64,000 bases of DNA from NCBI RefSeq assembly GCF_025263485.1, contig NZ_CP079863.1:3968001-4032000 (forward strand). Reading direction: 5' to 3'. Both the position numbers and the translations under genes were made by a program. Numbering within the stretch: position 1 is the first letter of the stretch; each line of letters opens with the position of its first letter. Of the stretch, positions 1 through 9,941 are shown piece by piece. Origin of the DNA: Mycobacterium sp. SMC-2 (lineage in GTDB: Bacteria; Actinomycetota; Actinomycetes; Mycobacteriales; Mycobacteriaceae). Under the pieces are notes generated by a model. It was not told the DNA's origin and did no database searches. It was given only the letters and a program-made list of their open reading frames with translations.

Positions 1-114
1 GACGGCCACGTCGGGCACCGCCGCGCCCCCGTGCGCCAGCACCGCCCCGACCTGGGTCGCCAGCGCGGGCAGGCGCGTGCCCGCCCCGACGCTTGGCCGC
101 AAACCAGTGGGCAC
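1..114 (-). CDS. murE: UDP-N-acetylmuramyl-tripeptide synthetase MurE, N-terminal fragment
   Basis: MurE is the cytoplasmic ligase that adds meso-diaminopimelate to UDP-MurNAc-dipeptide in peptidoglycan synthesis. Only the first 38 codons lie in the window; the rest runs off the left edge. The translation begins PTGLRPSVGAGTRLPALA and continues TQVGAVLAHG, which lines up with the N-terminal region of mycobacterial MurE (PTGLRP...LAALADQVGAAL). I chose the GTG at 112-114 because a GGGAGG ribosome-binding site lies about 7 nt upstream and an in-frame stop lies at 145-147; a TTG two codons earlier is too close to that site. It follows pbpB on the same strand, the usual dcw order, with a 204-nt gap. 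Too short to show any catalytic motif. Confidence 0.8.
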   Translation of the reverse strand, partial: MPTGLRPSVGAGTRLPALATQVGAVLAHGGAAVPDVAV

Positions 115-205
115 CGACAAACCTCCCGTCCACGCGCGTGGTCCTCATGATCGGCCATGACACCCTACCGAGACGCACCTGCCACCCAGGTGCGCTCGTC
201 AATTG

Positions 206-241
206 AGTGTGCGTCGAGGGCTTTCAGTGTGCGTCGAGGGC
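206..241. repeat. Tandem 16-bp direct repeat between pbpB and murE
   Basis: Two exact copies of a 16-bp unit (AGTGTGCGTCGAGGGC, 206-221 and 226-241) are repeated with a 20-bp period. A related element in opposite orientation, GAACGCACACGC, follows near 267-278, so the 204-nt gap is mostly occupied by GTGTGCGT-type words. No coding potential is visible. The motif resembles non-coding words dispersed in mycobacterial intergenic regions; its role is unknown to me. Confidence 0.6.
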
Positions 242-318
242 GCGATAAGGGCCCTGATTCCGCCTTGAACGCACACGCAAAGCCGTCACCGCACAGTCGA
301 CGGCCCGCGTGGGCCCCG

Positions 319-2394
319 CTAGGTGGCCTGCAACGTCAGCGGCGGGCCGGGGTCCGGCGAGAGCGGCACGTTCTCGCGCTGCATGAGCCAGCCGGCGATG
401 TTGTGGAACAGCGGGGCCGCCGAGTGGCCCGGCGTACCGTCCGCGTTGCGATCGGGGTTGTCCATCATGATGCCGACGACGTAGCGCGGGTTGTCGACGG
501 TGGCCATGCCGGCGAAGGTGATCCAGTAGACGTTGTCGAAGTAACAGCCGCACGCCGGGTTGATCTGCTGCGCGGTGCCCGTCTTGCCGGCCATCTGGTA
601 GCCCGTCACCGCGGCGGCCGGACCGGTGCCCTGCTGGTAGCCCATCGGGTCGCGTTGCACCACGGCGCGCAGCATGTTGCGCACGGTCTGGGCCGTCTGC
701 GCCGACACCACCCGCACGCCTTCGGGACGCGGTTCTTCGGTCCGGGTGCCGTCGGGCGCGATGGTGGCCTTGACGATCCGCGGCGGTATCCGCACCCCGT
801 CGTTGGCGATGGTCTGGTACATGCCGGCCATCTGCAGGAGCGTCATCGAAAGGCCTTGCCCGATTGGCAGGTTGGAGAAGGTGCTGCCCGACCATTGGTC
901 GATCGGCGGCACCAGCCCGGCGCTCTCACCGGGCAGGCCCACGTTGGTGCGCTGCCCGAGCCCGAATTTGCGCACCATGTCGTAGAAGCGCTCCGGGCCG
1001 ACGCGCTGGGCGAGCATCAAAGTGCCGACGTTGGAGGACTTTCCGAACACGCCGGTGGTGGTGTAGGGCATGACGCCGTGGTCCCACGCGTCGTGGATGG
1101 ACACCCCGCCCATCTGGATCGACCCGGGCACCTGCAGCACCTCGTCGGGGTTGGACAGACCGTATTCGATCACCGAGGACGCGGTGATGACCTTGTTCAC
1201 CGAGCCCGGCTCGAACGGAGAGGACACCGCCAGGTTGCCCAGCTGTTTGTCGCCCTGACGCCCGATGTCCTGGGACGGGTCAAAGGTGTTGTCGTTGGCC
1301 ATGGCCAGCACTTCGCCGGTCTTCGAGTCGAGCACCACGGCCGAAACATTGTGCGCGCCCGACAGATTCTTGGCCTGCTGGACCTGCTGCTGCACATAGA
1401 ACTGGATGTCGTCGTCGAGGGTCAGCTGGACCGTCGAACCGTTGACCGCCCGGTGCCGGTTGCGGTAGCTGCCGGGGATGACCACGCCGTCGGAGCCGCG
1501 ATCGTAGGTGACCGAGCCGTCGGTACCGGACAGCACCGAGTCCAGGGACTCCTCCAGCCCCAGCAGCCCATGACCGTCCCAGTCGATGCCGCCGACGACG
1601 TTGGCCGCCAACGACCCGCCGGGGTACTGCCGCAGATCCTGTCGCTCCGAACCGACTTCGGGGTACTTGTCGGAGATCGCGCCGGCGACGGCGGGGTCGA
1701 CGGCGCGCGCCAGATAGACGAAGGTCTCGTCGCTTTGCAGCTTCTTCAACACGGTCGCGGAGTCCGGCTTGTTGCCCAGCCGGGTGGCGACCTCCTTGGC
1801 GATGTCCCGCAGCCGCTGCTGGGTATCGGGCGCGGCCGAGTTCTTGGCCTTGGCCTCGTCGAGTTGCTTGCGAATCCGCTTGGGCTGGAATGTCAGCGCG
1901 CGCGACTCGATGGTGAACGCCAGCTGATCCTTGTTGCGGTCGACGATGCTGCCGCGCACCGCCTTTTCGACGTCGGTCACCTTGAGCTGGCCCGCGGCCT
2001 GCGCGCGCAGCGTGGGCGCGTTAGTCACCTGCAGGACGAACAACTGGGCGGCGGCCACCACGATCAAGGCCCCGATGGCCGCATTGCCGGCCCGATGCCG
2101 GAAGACGAACGACGCGCCGCGGGTGCCCGCCTGCATGAGCTGCCGGGTGCGCCGCTGCCGTGCCGAGTGCCCGGTCGCCACCGCGTCCGGCCGGTCGGCG
2201 GGCCGCCCTTTCTTGGCGTCCTTGGCGTCCTTGGCCTCCTTGGCTTTCCGGAATCGCTTCGGTTCCCGGACGTCCTTGGCTTGCTGTTGTTTCGCGCGCC
2301 GCTTCGGCTGGCGAACCCCTTTGGCTTCCTGCGCTCTACGGGGACCGCGCGTCGGCTGCGACCGGTGGGAGCGCATGGAGTCGCCGCGGCTCAC
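319..2394 (-). CDS. pbpB: Penicillin-binding protein PbpB (FtsI-type septal transpeptidase)
   Basis: Class B penicillin-binding protein that cross-links septal peptidoglycan as part of the divisome, anchored in the plasma membrane with its catalytic domain outside. The 691-residue protein has a long basic Lys/Arg/Ala-rich cytoplasmic tail (about 1-100), one membrane segment at about 105-123, a dimerisation domain and a transpeptidase domain. The three active-site motifs are present: SVNK with Ser398 and Lys401, SSN at 453-455, and KTG at 604-606. Length is close to the M. tuberculosis orthologue Rv2163c. The GTG start overlaps the stop of ftsL in a GTGA, implying translational coupling; a second start (ATG) lies 6 codons inside. 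Fourth gene of the mraZ-led operon. Confidence 0.95.
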   Translation of the reverse strand: MSRGDSMRSHRSQPTRGPRRAQEAKGVRQPKRRAKQQQAKDVREPKRFRKAKEAKDAKDAKKGRPADRPDAVATGHSARQRRTRQLMQAGTRGASFVFRHRAGNAAIGALIVVAAAQLFVLQVTNAPTLRAQAAGQLKVTDVEKAVRGSIVDRNKDQLAFTIESRALTFQPKRIRKQLDEAKAKNSAAPDTQQRLRDIAKEVATRLGNKPDSATVLKKLQSDETFVYLARAVDPAVAGAISDKYPEVGSERQDLRQYPGGSLAANVVGGIDWDGHGLLGLEESLDSVLSGTDGSVTYDRGSDGVVIPGSYRNRHRAVNGSTVQLTLDDDIQFYVQQQVQQAKNLSGAHNVSAVVLDSKTGEVLAMANDNTFDPSQDIGRQGDKQLGNLAVSSPFEPGSVNKVITASSVIEYGLSNPDEVLQVPGSIQMGGVSIHDAWDHGVMPYTTTGVFGKSSNVGTLMLAQRVGPERFYDMVRKFGLGQRTNVGLPGESAGLVPPIDQWSGSTFSNLPIGQGLSMTLLQMAGMYQTIANDGVRIPPRIVKATIAPDGTRTEEPRPEGVRVVSAQTAQTVRNMLRAVVQRDPMGYQQGTGPAAAVTGYQMAGKTGTAQQINPACGCYFDNVYWITFAGMATVDNPRYVVGIMMDNPDRNADGTPGHSAAPLFHNIAGWLMQRENVPLSPDPGPPLTLQAT

Positions 2395-3569
2395 CGGACC
2401 GCACCCGGCGTCGCGGCGGGGCCCGGCGCCACCGGCAGCGGCGCGAGCACCGGGGCGGCGGGCACGGCGGGGGCAACAGGCTGGGGAGCCGCCGGGTCCC
2501 GCTGCACCGGAACCGGCACCTCGGCGGGCAGCGTTGCGGGCACCTGTCCGGGCGGCGGAACGGGCAAGCCGCCCAACGGGATCGGCACCTCGGCGGGCGC
2601 CGGAGCGAGCGCGGGCGCCGCAGGCGCGGGCAGCCCCGGCACCGGCACACGCGGCGCCGGCGCCGCACCCGGAGCGGGGCCGGTGACCGGCGCCCCCGGT
2701 ACACCCGGCATGCCCGGAGGCTGAGGTCCGGTCCGTCCCAGGTGTTGGCCGCCGAGCGTCGACGCTCCGTCCGGTGCCCGCAGCAGCGCCTCGGGCCCGG
2801 ACCTGGCCGGCGCGGGCGCCACCGGGTCGGGTTGCACCCGGATTGGGACCTCCGCGATAGGCGCCGGCGGCGCCGGGGGCACCGGCGGACCCGGTTCGGG
2901 GAGCTTACTGTTCAACGGCGGCGGCGGCACACCGTCAGCCGGCTTGGGCGTCCCGACCACCACCCAGTTCCCGGACGGATCCTGAACCAGGTGCGCGGTG
3001 TCCCGCGTCGGGATCATGCCCTGCTTGCGGGCCGCCTCCGCCAGCGCCGGAGCGGATTCCGCCTCGCGCACATCGCGTTCCAGCGCCTCCTTCTGCTGCT
3101 GCAGCAGCCGGGTCTTCTCGCGGGCGTGGCTCAACTTGTAGGAGCGCTCGGCGGAATCGGTGGACAACCACAGCGTGAGGCCCAGGCCGAGGCCGAGCGC
3201 GCCGATGACCAGCACGACGAACGGAACCTTGCTCGCCAGCGTGCGGGGGCGCAGGTCGATCGACGCCAGCCGGGCCGCCAGCCGTTCGCTCAGGCGAGGA
3301 CGAACAACCTTGGGGGCTTTGGCTTTCCGCGCCTTGGCCCGCGCCTTGGCCTGACTCGTGCTCTTGGGCCGTGCCGGCCGTTCGGTCGGCCGGGCGACGG
3401 GGCTGGTTTGCGGTCCGGACTTGGGCGCGCGGCTCTCGCGGGTGGGCGCCGCGCTCCGCCCGGGCCGGGCGCGCCGCGCCGCGCCGGCGTCAGCCACCGG
3501 GCGCCGGCTCCGCCGGACGGAACCGTCGCGTCCTCCGCGGCGATTCGGCGTCTCCCGCTTTGCTTTCAT
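2391..3569 (-). CDS. ftsL: FtsL-like proline-rich division membrane protein (Rv2164c type)
   Basis: Bitopic membrane protein at the FtsL position of the dcw cluster, between rsmH and pbpB. Visible parts: a basic Arg/Lys/Pro-rich cytoplasmic region (1-110), one membrane helix (about 115-135), a short coiled coil rich in Leu/Gln/Glu (about 138-175), then a very long Pro/Ala/Val-rich tail (about 215-392) that should lie outside the membrane. Classical FtsL is only about 100-120 residues; the proline-rich extension is typical of the actinobacterial Rv2164c family. FtsL is expected to work with DivIC and FtsQ in the divisome. Start ATG overlaps the rsmH stop (ATGA) and its stop overlaps pbpB, so the gene is coupled on both sides. 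Assignment rests on position and topology. Confidence 0.8.
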   Translation of the reverse strand: MKAKRETPNRRGGRDGSVRRSRRPVADAGAARRARPGRSAAPTRESRAPKSGPQTSPVARPTERPARPKSTSQAKARAKARKAKAPKVVRPRLSERLAARLASIDLRPRTLASKVPFVVLVIGALGLGLGLTLWLSTDSAERSYKLSHAREKTRLLQQQKEALERDVREAESAPALAEAARKQGMIPTRDTAHLVQDPSGNWVVVGTPKPADGVPPPPLNSKLPEPGPPVPPAPPAPIAEVPIRVQPDPVAPAPARSGPEALLRAPDGASTLGGQHLGRTGPQPPGMPGVPGAPVTGPAPGAAPAPRVPVPGLPAPAAPALAPAPAEVPIPLGGLPVPPPGQVPATLPAEVPVPVQRDPAAPQPVAPAVPAAPVLAPLPVAPGPAATPGAVR

Positions 3570-4756
3570 GCGCCGCCCTTTCCGGTTGCCTGCCTAACCC
3601 GTTGCACAGCTCGCAGTCGCACGGCGGCGCTGCGCGGATTGCGTTCGATCTCGGCGGCGTCCGCACGTTCGGCGCCATGCGTCAGCGACCGGAATCGCGG
3701 CTCGTGGCCGGGAAGCTCGACCGGCAGATCCACCGGTGTGTGGGAAGCGACCGCGTCGGCGAACAACCGTTTGACGATCCGGTCTTCCAGCGATTGATAG
3801 GCCAGCACCACCATGCGTCCGCCGACCGCGAGCGCGTCGAGCCCGGCCGGGATCGCGCTGCGCAACGAGTTCAGTTCGTCGTTGACCGCGATCCGCAGGG
3901 CCTGGAAGGTGCGCTTGGCCGGATGCCCCCCGGCGCGCCGGGCCGGGGCCGGAATCGCTTGGTAGAGCAGGGCTACCAGCTCCGCGGTCGAGGTGAAGGG
4001 GGCGCGGGCGCGCCGCCGCACGATCTGCGCGGCGATGCGGCGCGCGAACCGCTCCTCGCCGTAGCGGTGCAGGATGTCCGCCAGCGCAGCTTCGTCGTAG
4101 GTGTTGACGATGTCGGCCGCGGTCAGCGGTGACTCCGGATCCATCCGCATGTCCAGCGGCGCGTCCTGGGCGTAGGAGAAGCCGCGCTCGGTGCGGTCGA
4201 GCTGCATGGACGACACCCCGAGGTCGAACAGCATCCCATCGACCGATCCGACTGTGCCGTAACCGGATTCGGCCAGCGCCGCGGCGAGGCCGTCGTAGCG
4301 GGTGTGCACCAGCGTGACCCGGTCGGCGAATCGCGCCAGCCGGGCCCGGGCGATTTCCAGCGCGCTGGGATCGCGGTCGAGTCCGATCAGCCGGAGCCCC
4401 GGCAGCTCGGCGAGGAACCGTTCGGCGTGCCCGCCCGCCCCGAGGGTGGCGTCGAGCAGGATTGCACCCGAACCGTCGGCGTGGTGCCGGGTCAGGGCGG
4501 GGGTGAGCAGTTCGACGCAGCGGTCCAGCAGGACGGGCACATGCCCGAAGTCGCCTGAATCGTCAGCCACCGCAACACCTCCCCGGTTCGGGCGGCAAGC
4601 CCGTGACCCCTCGGCGGCCCGGAGGGCCGACACCCTTGCATCGAGGTCCCTGTCCGAAGGCACGAACCTGGCGTTGGGGAAGTACGCCAGGGTCGGTTCG
4701 GGCAGAGGCCACGTTGCACGGGCATGCGCCTCAGATGATGTCGCCGAGTGCTTCAT
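3566..4756 (-). CDS. rsmH: 16S rRNA (cytosine(1402)-N(4))-methyltransferase RsmH (MraW)
   Basis: SAM-dependent methyltransferase that modifies C1402 of 16S rRNA in the 30S P-site. The family start of the catalytic domain (FGHVPVLL), the SAM-binding loop [15 protein letters not shown] and the later blocks [31 protein letters not shown] and SLEDRIVKR are all present. I chose the ATG at 4756, which lies inside the end of mraZ (26-nt overlap) and gives 396 residues, the same length as the M. tuberculosis orthologue Rv2165c; the open frame extends another 20 codons upstream. About 60-70 residues precede the usual domain start, as in other mycobacteria. Second gene of the dcw operon, overlapping ftsL by 4 nt. 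Confidence 0.92.
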   Translation of the reverse strand: MKHSATSSEAHARATWPLPEPTLAYFPNARFVPSDRDLDARVSALRAAEGSRACRPNRGGVAVADDSGDFGHVPVLLDRCVELLTPALTRHHADGSGAILLDATLGAGGHAERFLAELPGLRLIGLDRDPSALEIARARLARFADRVTLVHTRYDGLAAALAESGYGTVGSVDGMLFDLGVSSMQLDRTERGFSYAQDAPLDMRMDPESPLTAADIVNTYDEAALADILHRYGEERFARRIAAQIVRRRARAPFTSTAELVALLYQAIPAPARRAGGHPAKRTFQALRIAVNDELNSLRSAIPAGLDALAVGGRMVVLAYQSLEDRIVKRLFADAVASHTPVDLPVELPGHEPRFRSLTHGAERADAAEIERNPRSAAVRLRAVQRVRQATGKGGA

Positions 4757-5162
4757 CGCTGGCCGCGGAGAAGTTCTCTTCGTGGGTCTGCTGGTAGTCC
4801 TGCCAGGCCTGCGCATCCCAGATTTCGAGGTAGTCGACCGCTCCGATCACCACGCAGTCCTTGGAGAGGTTCGCGTAGCGCCGGTGGTCGGCCGACAACG
4901 TGATGCGCCCCTGCGCGTCGGGATGCTGCTCGTCCGTGCCGGCGGCGAGGTTGCGCAGGAAGGCGCGGGCGTCAGGGTTGCTCCGTGAGGCCTTGCTCGC
5001 ACGGCGTGCGAGCTGCTCGAATTCCCCCCGCGGGTAGACGGCGAGGCTGTGGTCCTGGCTCTTGGTGACCATCAACCCCCCTGCCAGCGCGTCACGGAAT
5101 TTGGCCGGCAACGTCAGCCGCCCCTTGTCGTCGAGTTTGGGCGTGTAGGTGCCGAGAAACAC
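4731..5162 (-). CDS. mraZ: Transcriptional regulator MraZ
   Basis: DNA-binding regulator that heads the dcw operon and represses it in bacteria where it has been studied. The 143 residues contain two SpoVT/AbrB-type half-domains (about 5-47 and 84-127); family hallmarks include the N-terminal [19 protein letters not shown] and a second DAQGRITL block. The GTG start has a strong GGGAGGTGA ribosome-binding site 6 nt upstream. Immediately upstream are TGGGG boxes with 10-bp spacing, the known kind of MraZ target, so autoregulation is likely. Its 3' end overlaps rsmH by 26 nt. Confidence 0.95.
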   Translation of the reverse strand: MFLGTYTPKLDDKGRLTLPAKFRDALAGGLMVTKSQDHSLAVYPRGEFEQLARRASKASRSNPDARAFLRNLAAGTDEQHPDAQGRITLSADHRRYANLSKDCVVIGAVDYLEIWDAQAWQDYQQTHEENFSAASDEALGDII

Positions 5163-5198
5163 CAGCTCACCTCCCTCTCGGGATCACCCAAACACTGC

Positions 5199-5233
5199 AG
5201 CCACCATACCCCACAATCCCCCACTTTGCCCCA
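5199..5233 (-). promoter_or_regulatory. MraZ operator: three TGGGG boxes plus one degenerate box, 10-bp period, over a -10 element
   Basis: On the minus strand TGGGG occurs at 5229-5233, 5219-5223 and 5209-5213, each separated by 5 nt, followed at the same phase by TGGCT at 5199-5203. MraZ is known to bind TGGGN-N5 direct repeats ahead of dcw operons. A TATGGT hexamer (5203-5208), a plausible mycobacterial -10 (TANNNT), lies within the boxes, giving a predicted transcript start near 5196 and a leader of about 34 nt before mraZ. Bound MraZ would cover the core promoter. Boxes are seen directly; promoter use is inferred. Confidence 0.8.
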
Positions 5234-5374
5234 TTGCGAGAGTGTCGCGGCGGAGTTTTTCGGGTTATCCGCCACCTATAGCCGGGCACGCCGGGAAATG
5301 ATGGTTTGGCGGGTCAGGCCGACCACGGCTACGGGAGAGGGAAAAGCGCAGTTCAGCGCCATATACAGGGTCTG

Positions 5375-5412
5375 GTGGGGCCGAGTGGGGCTCCAAGTGG
5401 GGCGCTGTGGGG
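5375..5412 (+). promoter_or_regulatory. Second array of GTGGGG words in opposite orientation
   Basis: Four GTGGGG words start at 5375, 5385, 5397 and 5407 on the plus strand (spacings 10, 12, 10). They match the box and pitch of the MraZ operator about 140 bp away but face the other way, so the two arrays point towards each other's outer side. They could be a second MraZ site, perhaps for looping, or chance in G-rich DNA. No gene is visible on the plus strand directly downstream. Confidence 0.4.
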
Positions 5413-5534
5413 ACCGGCGCCTGCGGCGAAGCACCGTTAGGGCTCGATTTCGCGTCAAAACGGCATCGACCGGCCCGGCCATCGCCAGCCGAGCCGGGTG
5501 CGTCTGTGACGATGGCGCCGCCGGTGCGGGCATG

Positions 5535-5563
5535 AAAAAGGGGGGCAGCCGATGGCTACCCCC
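5535..5563 (-). terminator. Rho-independent-like terminator of the DUF3040 gene
   Basis: Stem arms GGGGGCAGCC (5541-5550) and GGCTACCCCC (5554-5563) pair with one C/A mismatch around a 3-nt loop. On the minus strand the hairpin is followed by a run of five T (complement of 5535-5539). It lies about 20 nt after the stop of the minus-strand gene ending at 5582, the right place and orientation to end that transcript. Confidence 0.75.
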
Positions 5564-5581
5564 AATTAGTCCTCGAAGCGG

Positions 5582-5983
5582 TTAGTCGTCGAAGCGGCGG
5601 CGGAACCGGTCTTCCATGCGACTGGTGAACGAGCCTCCGCCCTTGTTGCGGCGCTGGCGCAACGACCCGGGCGCCGATCCGGGGCGGTCGGGCCGTCCGG
5701 ACAACCGCGGACCGGTGATAGCAAACACCACGCCGCCGAACATCACGATGAATCCGAAGACGCTAAGAATCGGGAAGTTTCCGATCATGGTGGCCTTGAA
5801 CGCCACTCCGGAAACCAGCATCGCGAGGCCGATGACGAACAGCGCCGCGCCCTGCAGGCGGCGGCGCGCGGTGGGTGCACGCAACCCTCCGCCTCGAACG
5901 CTCGACGCGAACTTGGGGTCTTCGGCGTAGAGAGCGCTCTCGATCTGATCGAGCATCCGCTGCTCATGATCGGAGAGTGGCAT
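5582..5983 (-). CDS. DUF3040 membrane protein (Rv2169c type)
   Basis: Small integral membrane protein of unknown function. The N-terminus MPLSDHEQRMLDQIE is the signature of the DUF3040 family, followed by two membrane helices (about 43-62 and 71-90) and a basic, Gly/Arg-rich C-terminal tail ending RMEDRFRRRFDD. Length 133 residues is normal for the family. The ATG has a very good AAGGAGGGA ribosome-binding site. It is a single-gene unit with its own terminator, divergent from the GNAT gene. Members often sit beside dcw clusters in actinobacteria, hinting at a cell-envelope role, but function is not shown by the sequence. Confidence 0.85.
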   Translation of the reverse strand: MPLSDHEQRMLDQIESALYAEDPKFASSVRGGGLRAPTARRRLQGAALFVIGLAMLVSGVAFKATMIGNFPILSVFGFIVMFGGVVFAITGPRLSGRPDRPGSAPGSLRQRRNKGGGSFTSRMEDRFRRRFDD

Positions 5984-6321
5984 TCGTCCCTCCTTGCCGA
6001 CAGTTGGCGCGTAACTATCGATAGCACGCGGATGCCCGTTGTGGGGGCAACTAATTGAAATGATACGAGGTCAATCTGCGCCATACCACTGGTTCGGTGG
6101 CGATTGTATCCCGGCCGCGGCCCGGCACCCACCGGATCCGGAACGGCCGTGCGCTACAACCGGCTTCCCCGACCGTGGTGGTCCGCCGGGTCGTTGCCGC
6201 GACCGCCCGTCGAACAACGCCCCCAGAGTCCGATAATGGCGATGGCCACGCCGGCCGGGCGGGCGGCCGGCCGAAGCACCCGATCACCGGATGAGTCAGA
6301 GGATGAGGAGGACACCGCGAG
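5984..6321. other. 338-bp divergent intergenic region
   Basis: Separates the DUF3040 gene (minus) from the acetyltransferase gene (plus). It contains a CTATCGATAG palindrome (6017-6026), which could overlap the DUF3040 promoter, and a GC-rich CGGCCGGGCGG/CGGCCGGCCG stretch (6252-6274). The frames that cross it look like GC-driven shadow frames and I see no convincing gene. Confidence 0.5.
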
Positions 6322-6930
6322 TTGGCGATATTCCTCATCGATCTGCCGCCCACCGATATGGAGCGCCGTCTCGGCGACGCCCTGAAGGTGTATGTCGACG
6401 CGATGCGGTACCCGCGCGGCACCGAAAACCAGCGCGCCCCGATGTGGCTCGAGCACATCCACCGGCGCGGGTGGCAAGGGGTGGGCGTCGTGGACGTCGA
6501 GCTGGACGAAGGCGCGGACGGGCCGATGCCGTCGGCCGCCAAACTGAGCAACGCCCCGTTGCTCGGCGTCGCCTACGGCTACCCCGGGGCACCCGGGCAG
6601 TGGTGGCAGCAGCAGGTCGTCCTCGGCCTGCAACGCGGCGGCCTGCCGCCCCAGGACATCGCCGGCCTGATGAACAGTTACTTCGAGTTGACCGAGTTGC
6701 ACATCCACCCCCGCGCGCAGGGGCGCGGCCTCGGCGAGGCGCTGGCCCGGCGGCTCCTGGCCGGTCGGGCCGAAGAGAATGTCCTGCTGTCCACACCGGA
6801 GACCGACGGCGAGCCGAACCGGGCCTGGCGGTTGTACCGCCGGCTGGGTTTCACCGACGTCATCCGCCGCTACCACTTCGCAGGCGACCCACGGGCATTC
6901 GCGATCCTGGGCCGCAAGCTGCCGCTGTGA
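6322..6930 (+). CDS. GNAT-family N-acetyltransferase (Rv2170 type)
   Basis: Acetyl-CoA-dependent acetyltransferase of the GNAT superfamily, 202 residues. The acetyl-CoA pyrophosphate-binding motif R-x-x-G-x-G-x-G appears as RAQGRGLGEAL (131-141) after the strand LTELHIHP, and the C-terminal GNAT strand-helix RLYRRLGFTDV is present. The sequence is highly similar to M. tuberculosis Rv2170, for which protein acetylation and isoniazid acetylation have been reported; the native substrate is uncertain. The TTG start has GAGGAGGA 9 nt upstream. The next gene, lppM, begins 56 nt later on the same strand. Confidence 0.88.
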   Translation: MAIFLIDLPPTDMERRLGDALKVYVDAMRYPRGTENQRAPMWLEHIHRRGWQGVGVVDVELDEGADGPMPSAAKLSNAPLLGVAYGYPGAPGQWWQQQVVLGLQRGGLPPQDIAGLMNSYFELTELHIHPRAQGRGLGEALARRLLAGRAEENVLLSTPETDGEPNRAWRLYRRLGFTDVIRRYHFAGDPRAFAILGRKLPL

Positions 6931-6986
6931 CCGCCGGCCCGGGCAGAGCCGTCCAAGCGGCGCGCCGGATCTGGCACGATGACCTG

Positions 6987-7702
6987 GTGCGCGCCAGCCC
7001 TCCCTCGCCCCGCACCCGCGGATTCACCGCTCGGCGGCGCCGGCTGGTGGCCATCGCGATGCTGCTCATGCTGGTGCCGCTGGCCACCGGGTGCCTGCGG
7101 GTCAGGGCCTCGCTGACCATCTCGCCCGATGACCTGGTGTCCGGCGAGATCGTCGCCGCCTCCAAACCCAAGACGCCCAAGGACACCGGCCCCCAGCTGG
7201 ACAGCAACAACTTGCCGTTCAGCCAGAAGGTGGCGGTGTCCAACTACGACAGCGACGGCTACGTGGGGTCCCAGGCGGTGTTCTCGGACCTGACGTTCGC
7301 CGAGTTGCCGCAGCTGGCCAACATGAACTCCGACGCGCAGGGCGTGAATGTGTCGCTGCGCCGCAACGGCAACCTGGTGATCCTCGAGGGCCGCGCGGAC
7401 CTGACCTCGCTGACCGATTCCGAAGCCGAGGTCGAGCTGACCGTCGCCTTCCCCGGCGTGGTGACCTCAACCAACGGCGACCGGGTCGAGTCCACGGTAG
7501 TGTCCTGGAAGCTCAAACCGGGCGTGGTGAGCACCATGACCGCCGAGGCCCGCTACACCGACCCGAACACGCGGTCCTTCACCGGGGCGGGCGTGTGGCT
7601 GGGCATCGCGTCCTTCGCGGCGGCCGGTGTGGTCGCGCTGCTGGCGTGGATGAACCGCGATCGTTCCCCGCGGTTCAGCGCACCCGGCGACCAGCCGCCG
7701 AG

Positions 7703-7706
<4 letters not shown>
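6987..7706 (+). CDS. lppM: Lipoprotein LppM
   Basis: Predicted lipoprotein of 239 residues. The N-terminus has twin basic clusters (RTRGF, RRRR), a hydrophobic core and the lipobox LATGC with lipidation Cys36. A second hydrophobic helix near the C-terminus (about 205-222, WLGIASFAAAGVVALLAW) is followed by a basic tail, so the folded part lies between lipid anchor and helix. Near-identical to M. tuberculosis LppM, reported to exist in membrane and secreted forms and to influence phagosome trafficking. I chose the GTG at 6987, which leaves a normal signal peptide; the open frame runs much further upstream through the GNAT gene. Its stop shares a CTAG with the convergent MTHFR-like gene. Confidence 0.88.
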
Positions 7707-9937
<2,231 letters not shown>

Positions 9938-9941
9938 ACCG

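Larger units (their letters stand above)
5163..5581. other. 419-bp non-coding region between the dcw operon and the DUF3040 gene
   Basis: Holds the mraZ leader and MraZ boxes, a second GTGGGG array, and at its right end the terminator of the DUF3040 gene. No supportable open frame on either strand. In M. tuberculosis H37Rv an IS6110 copy lies in the equivalent interval (recalled); no IS remnant is visible here. Confidence 0.6.

Noticed and set aside
157..2724. 855-codon open frame on the plus strand opposite pbpB
   Set aside because: Shadow of pbpB in GC-rich DNA: low-complexity Gly/Arg/His/Val-rich translation, no family features, and the opposite strand has intact PBP motifs.
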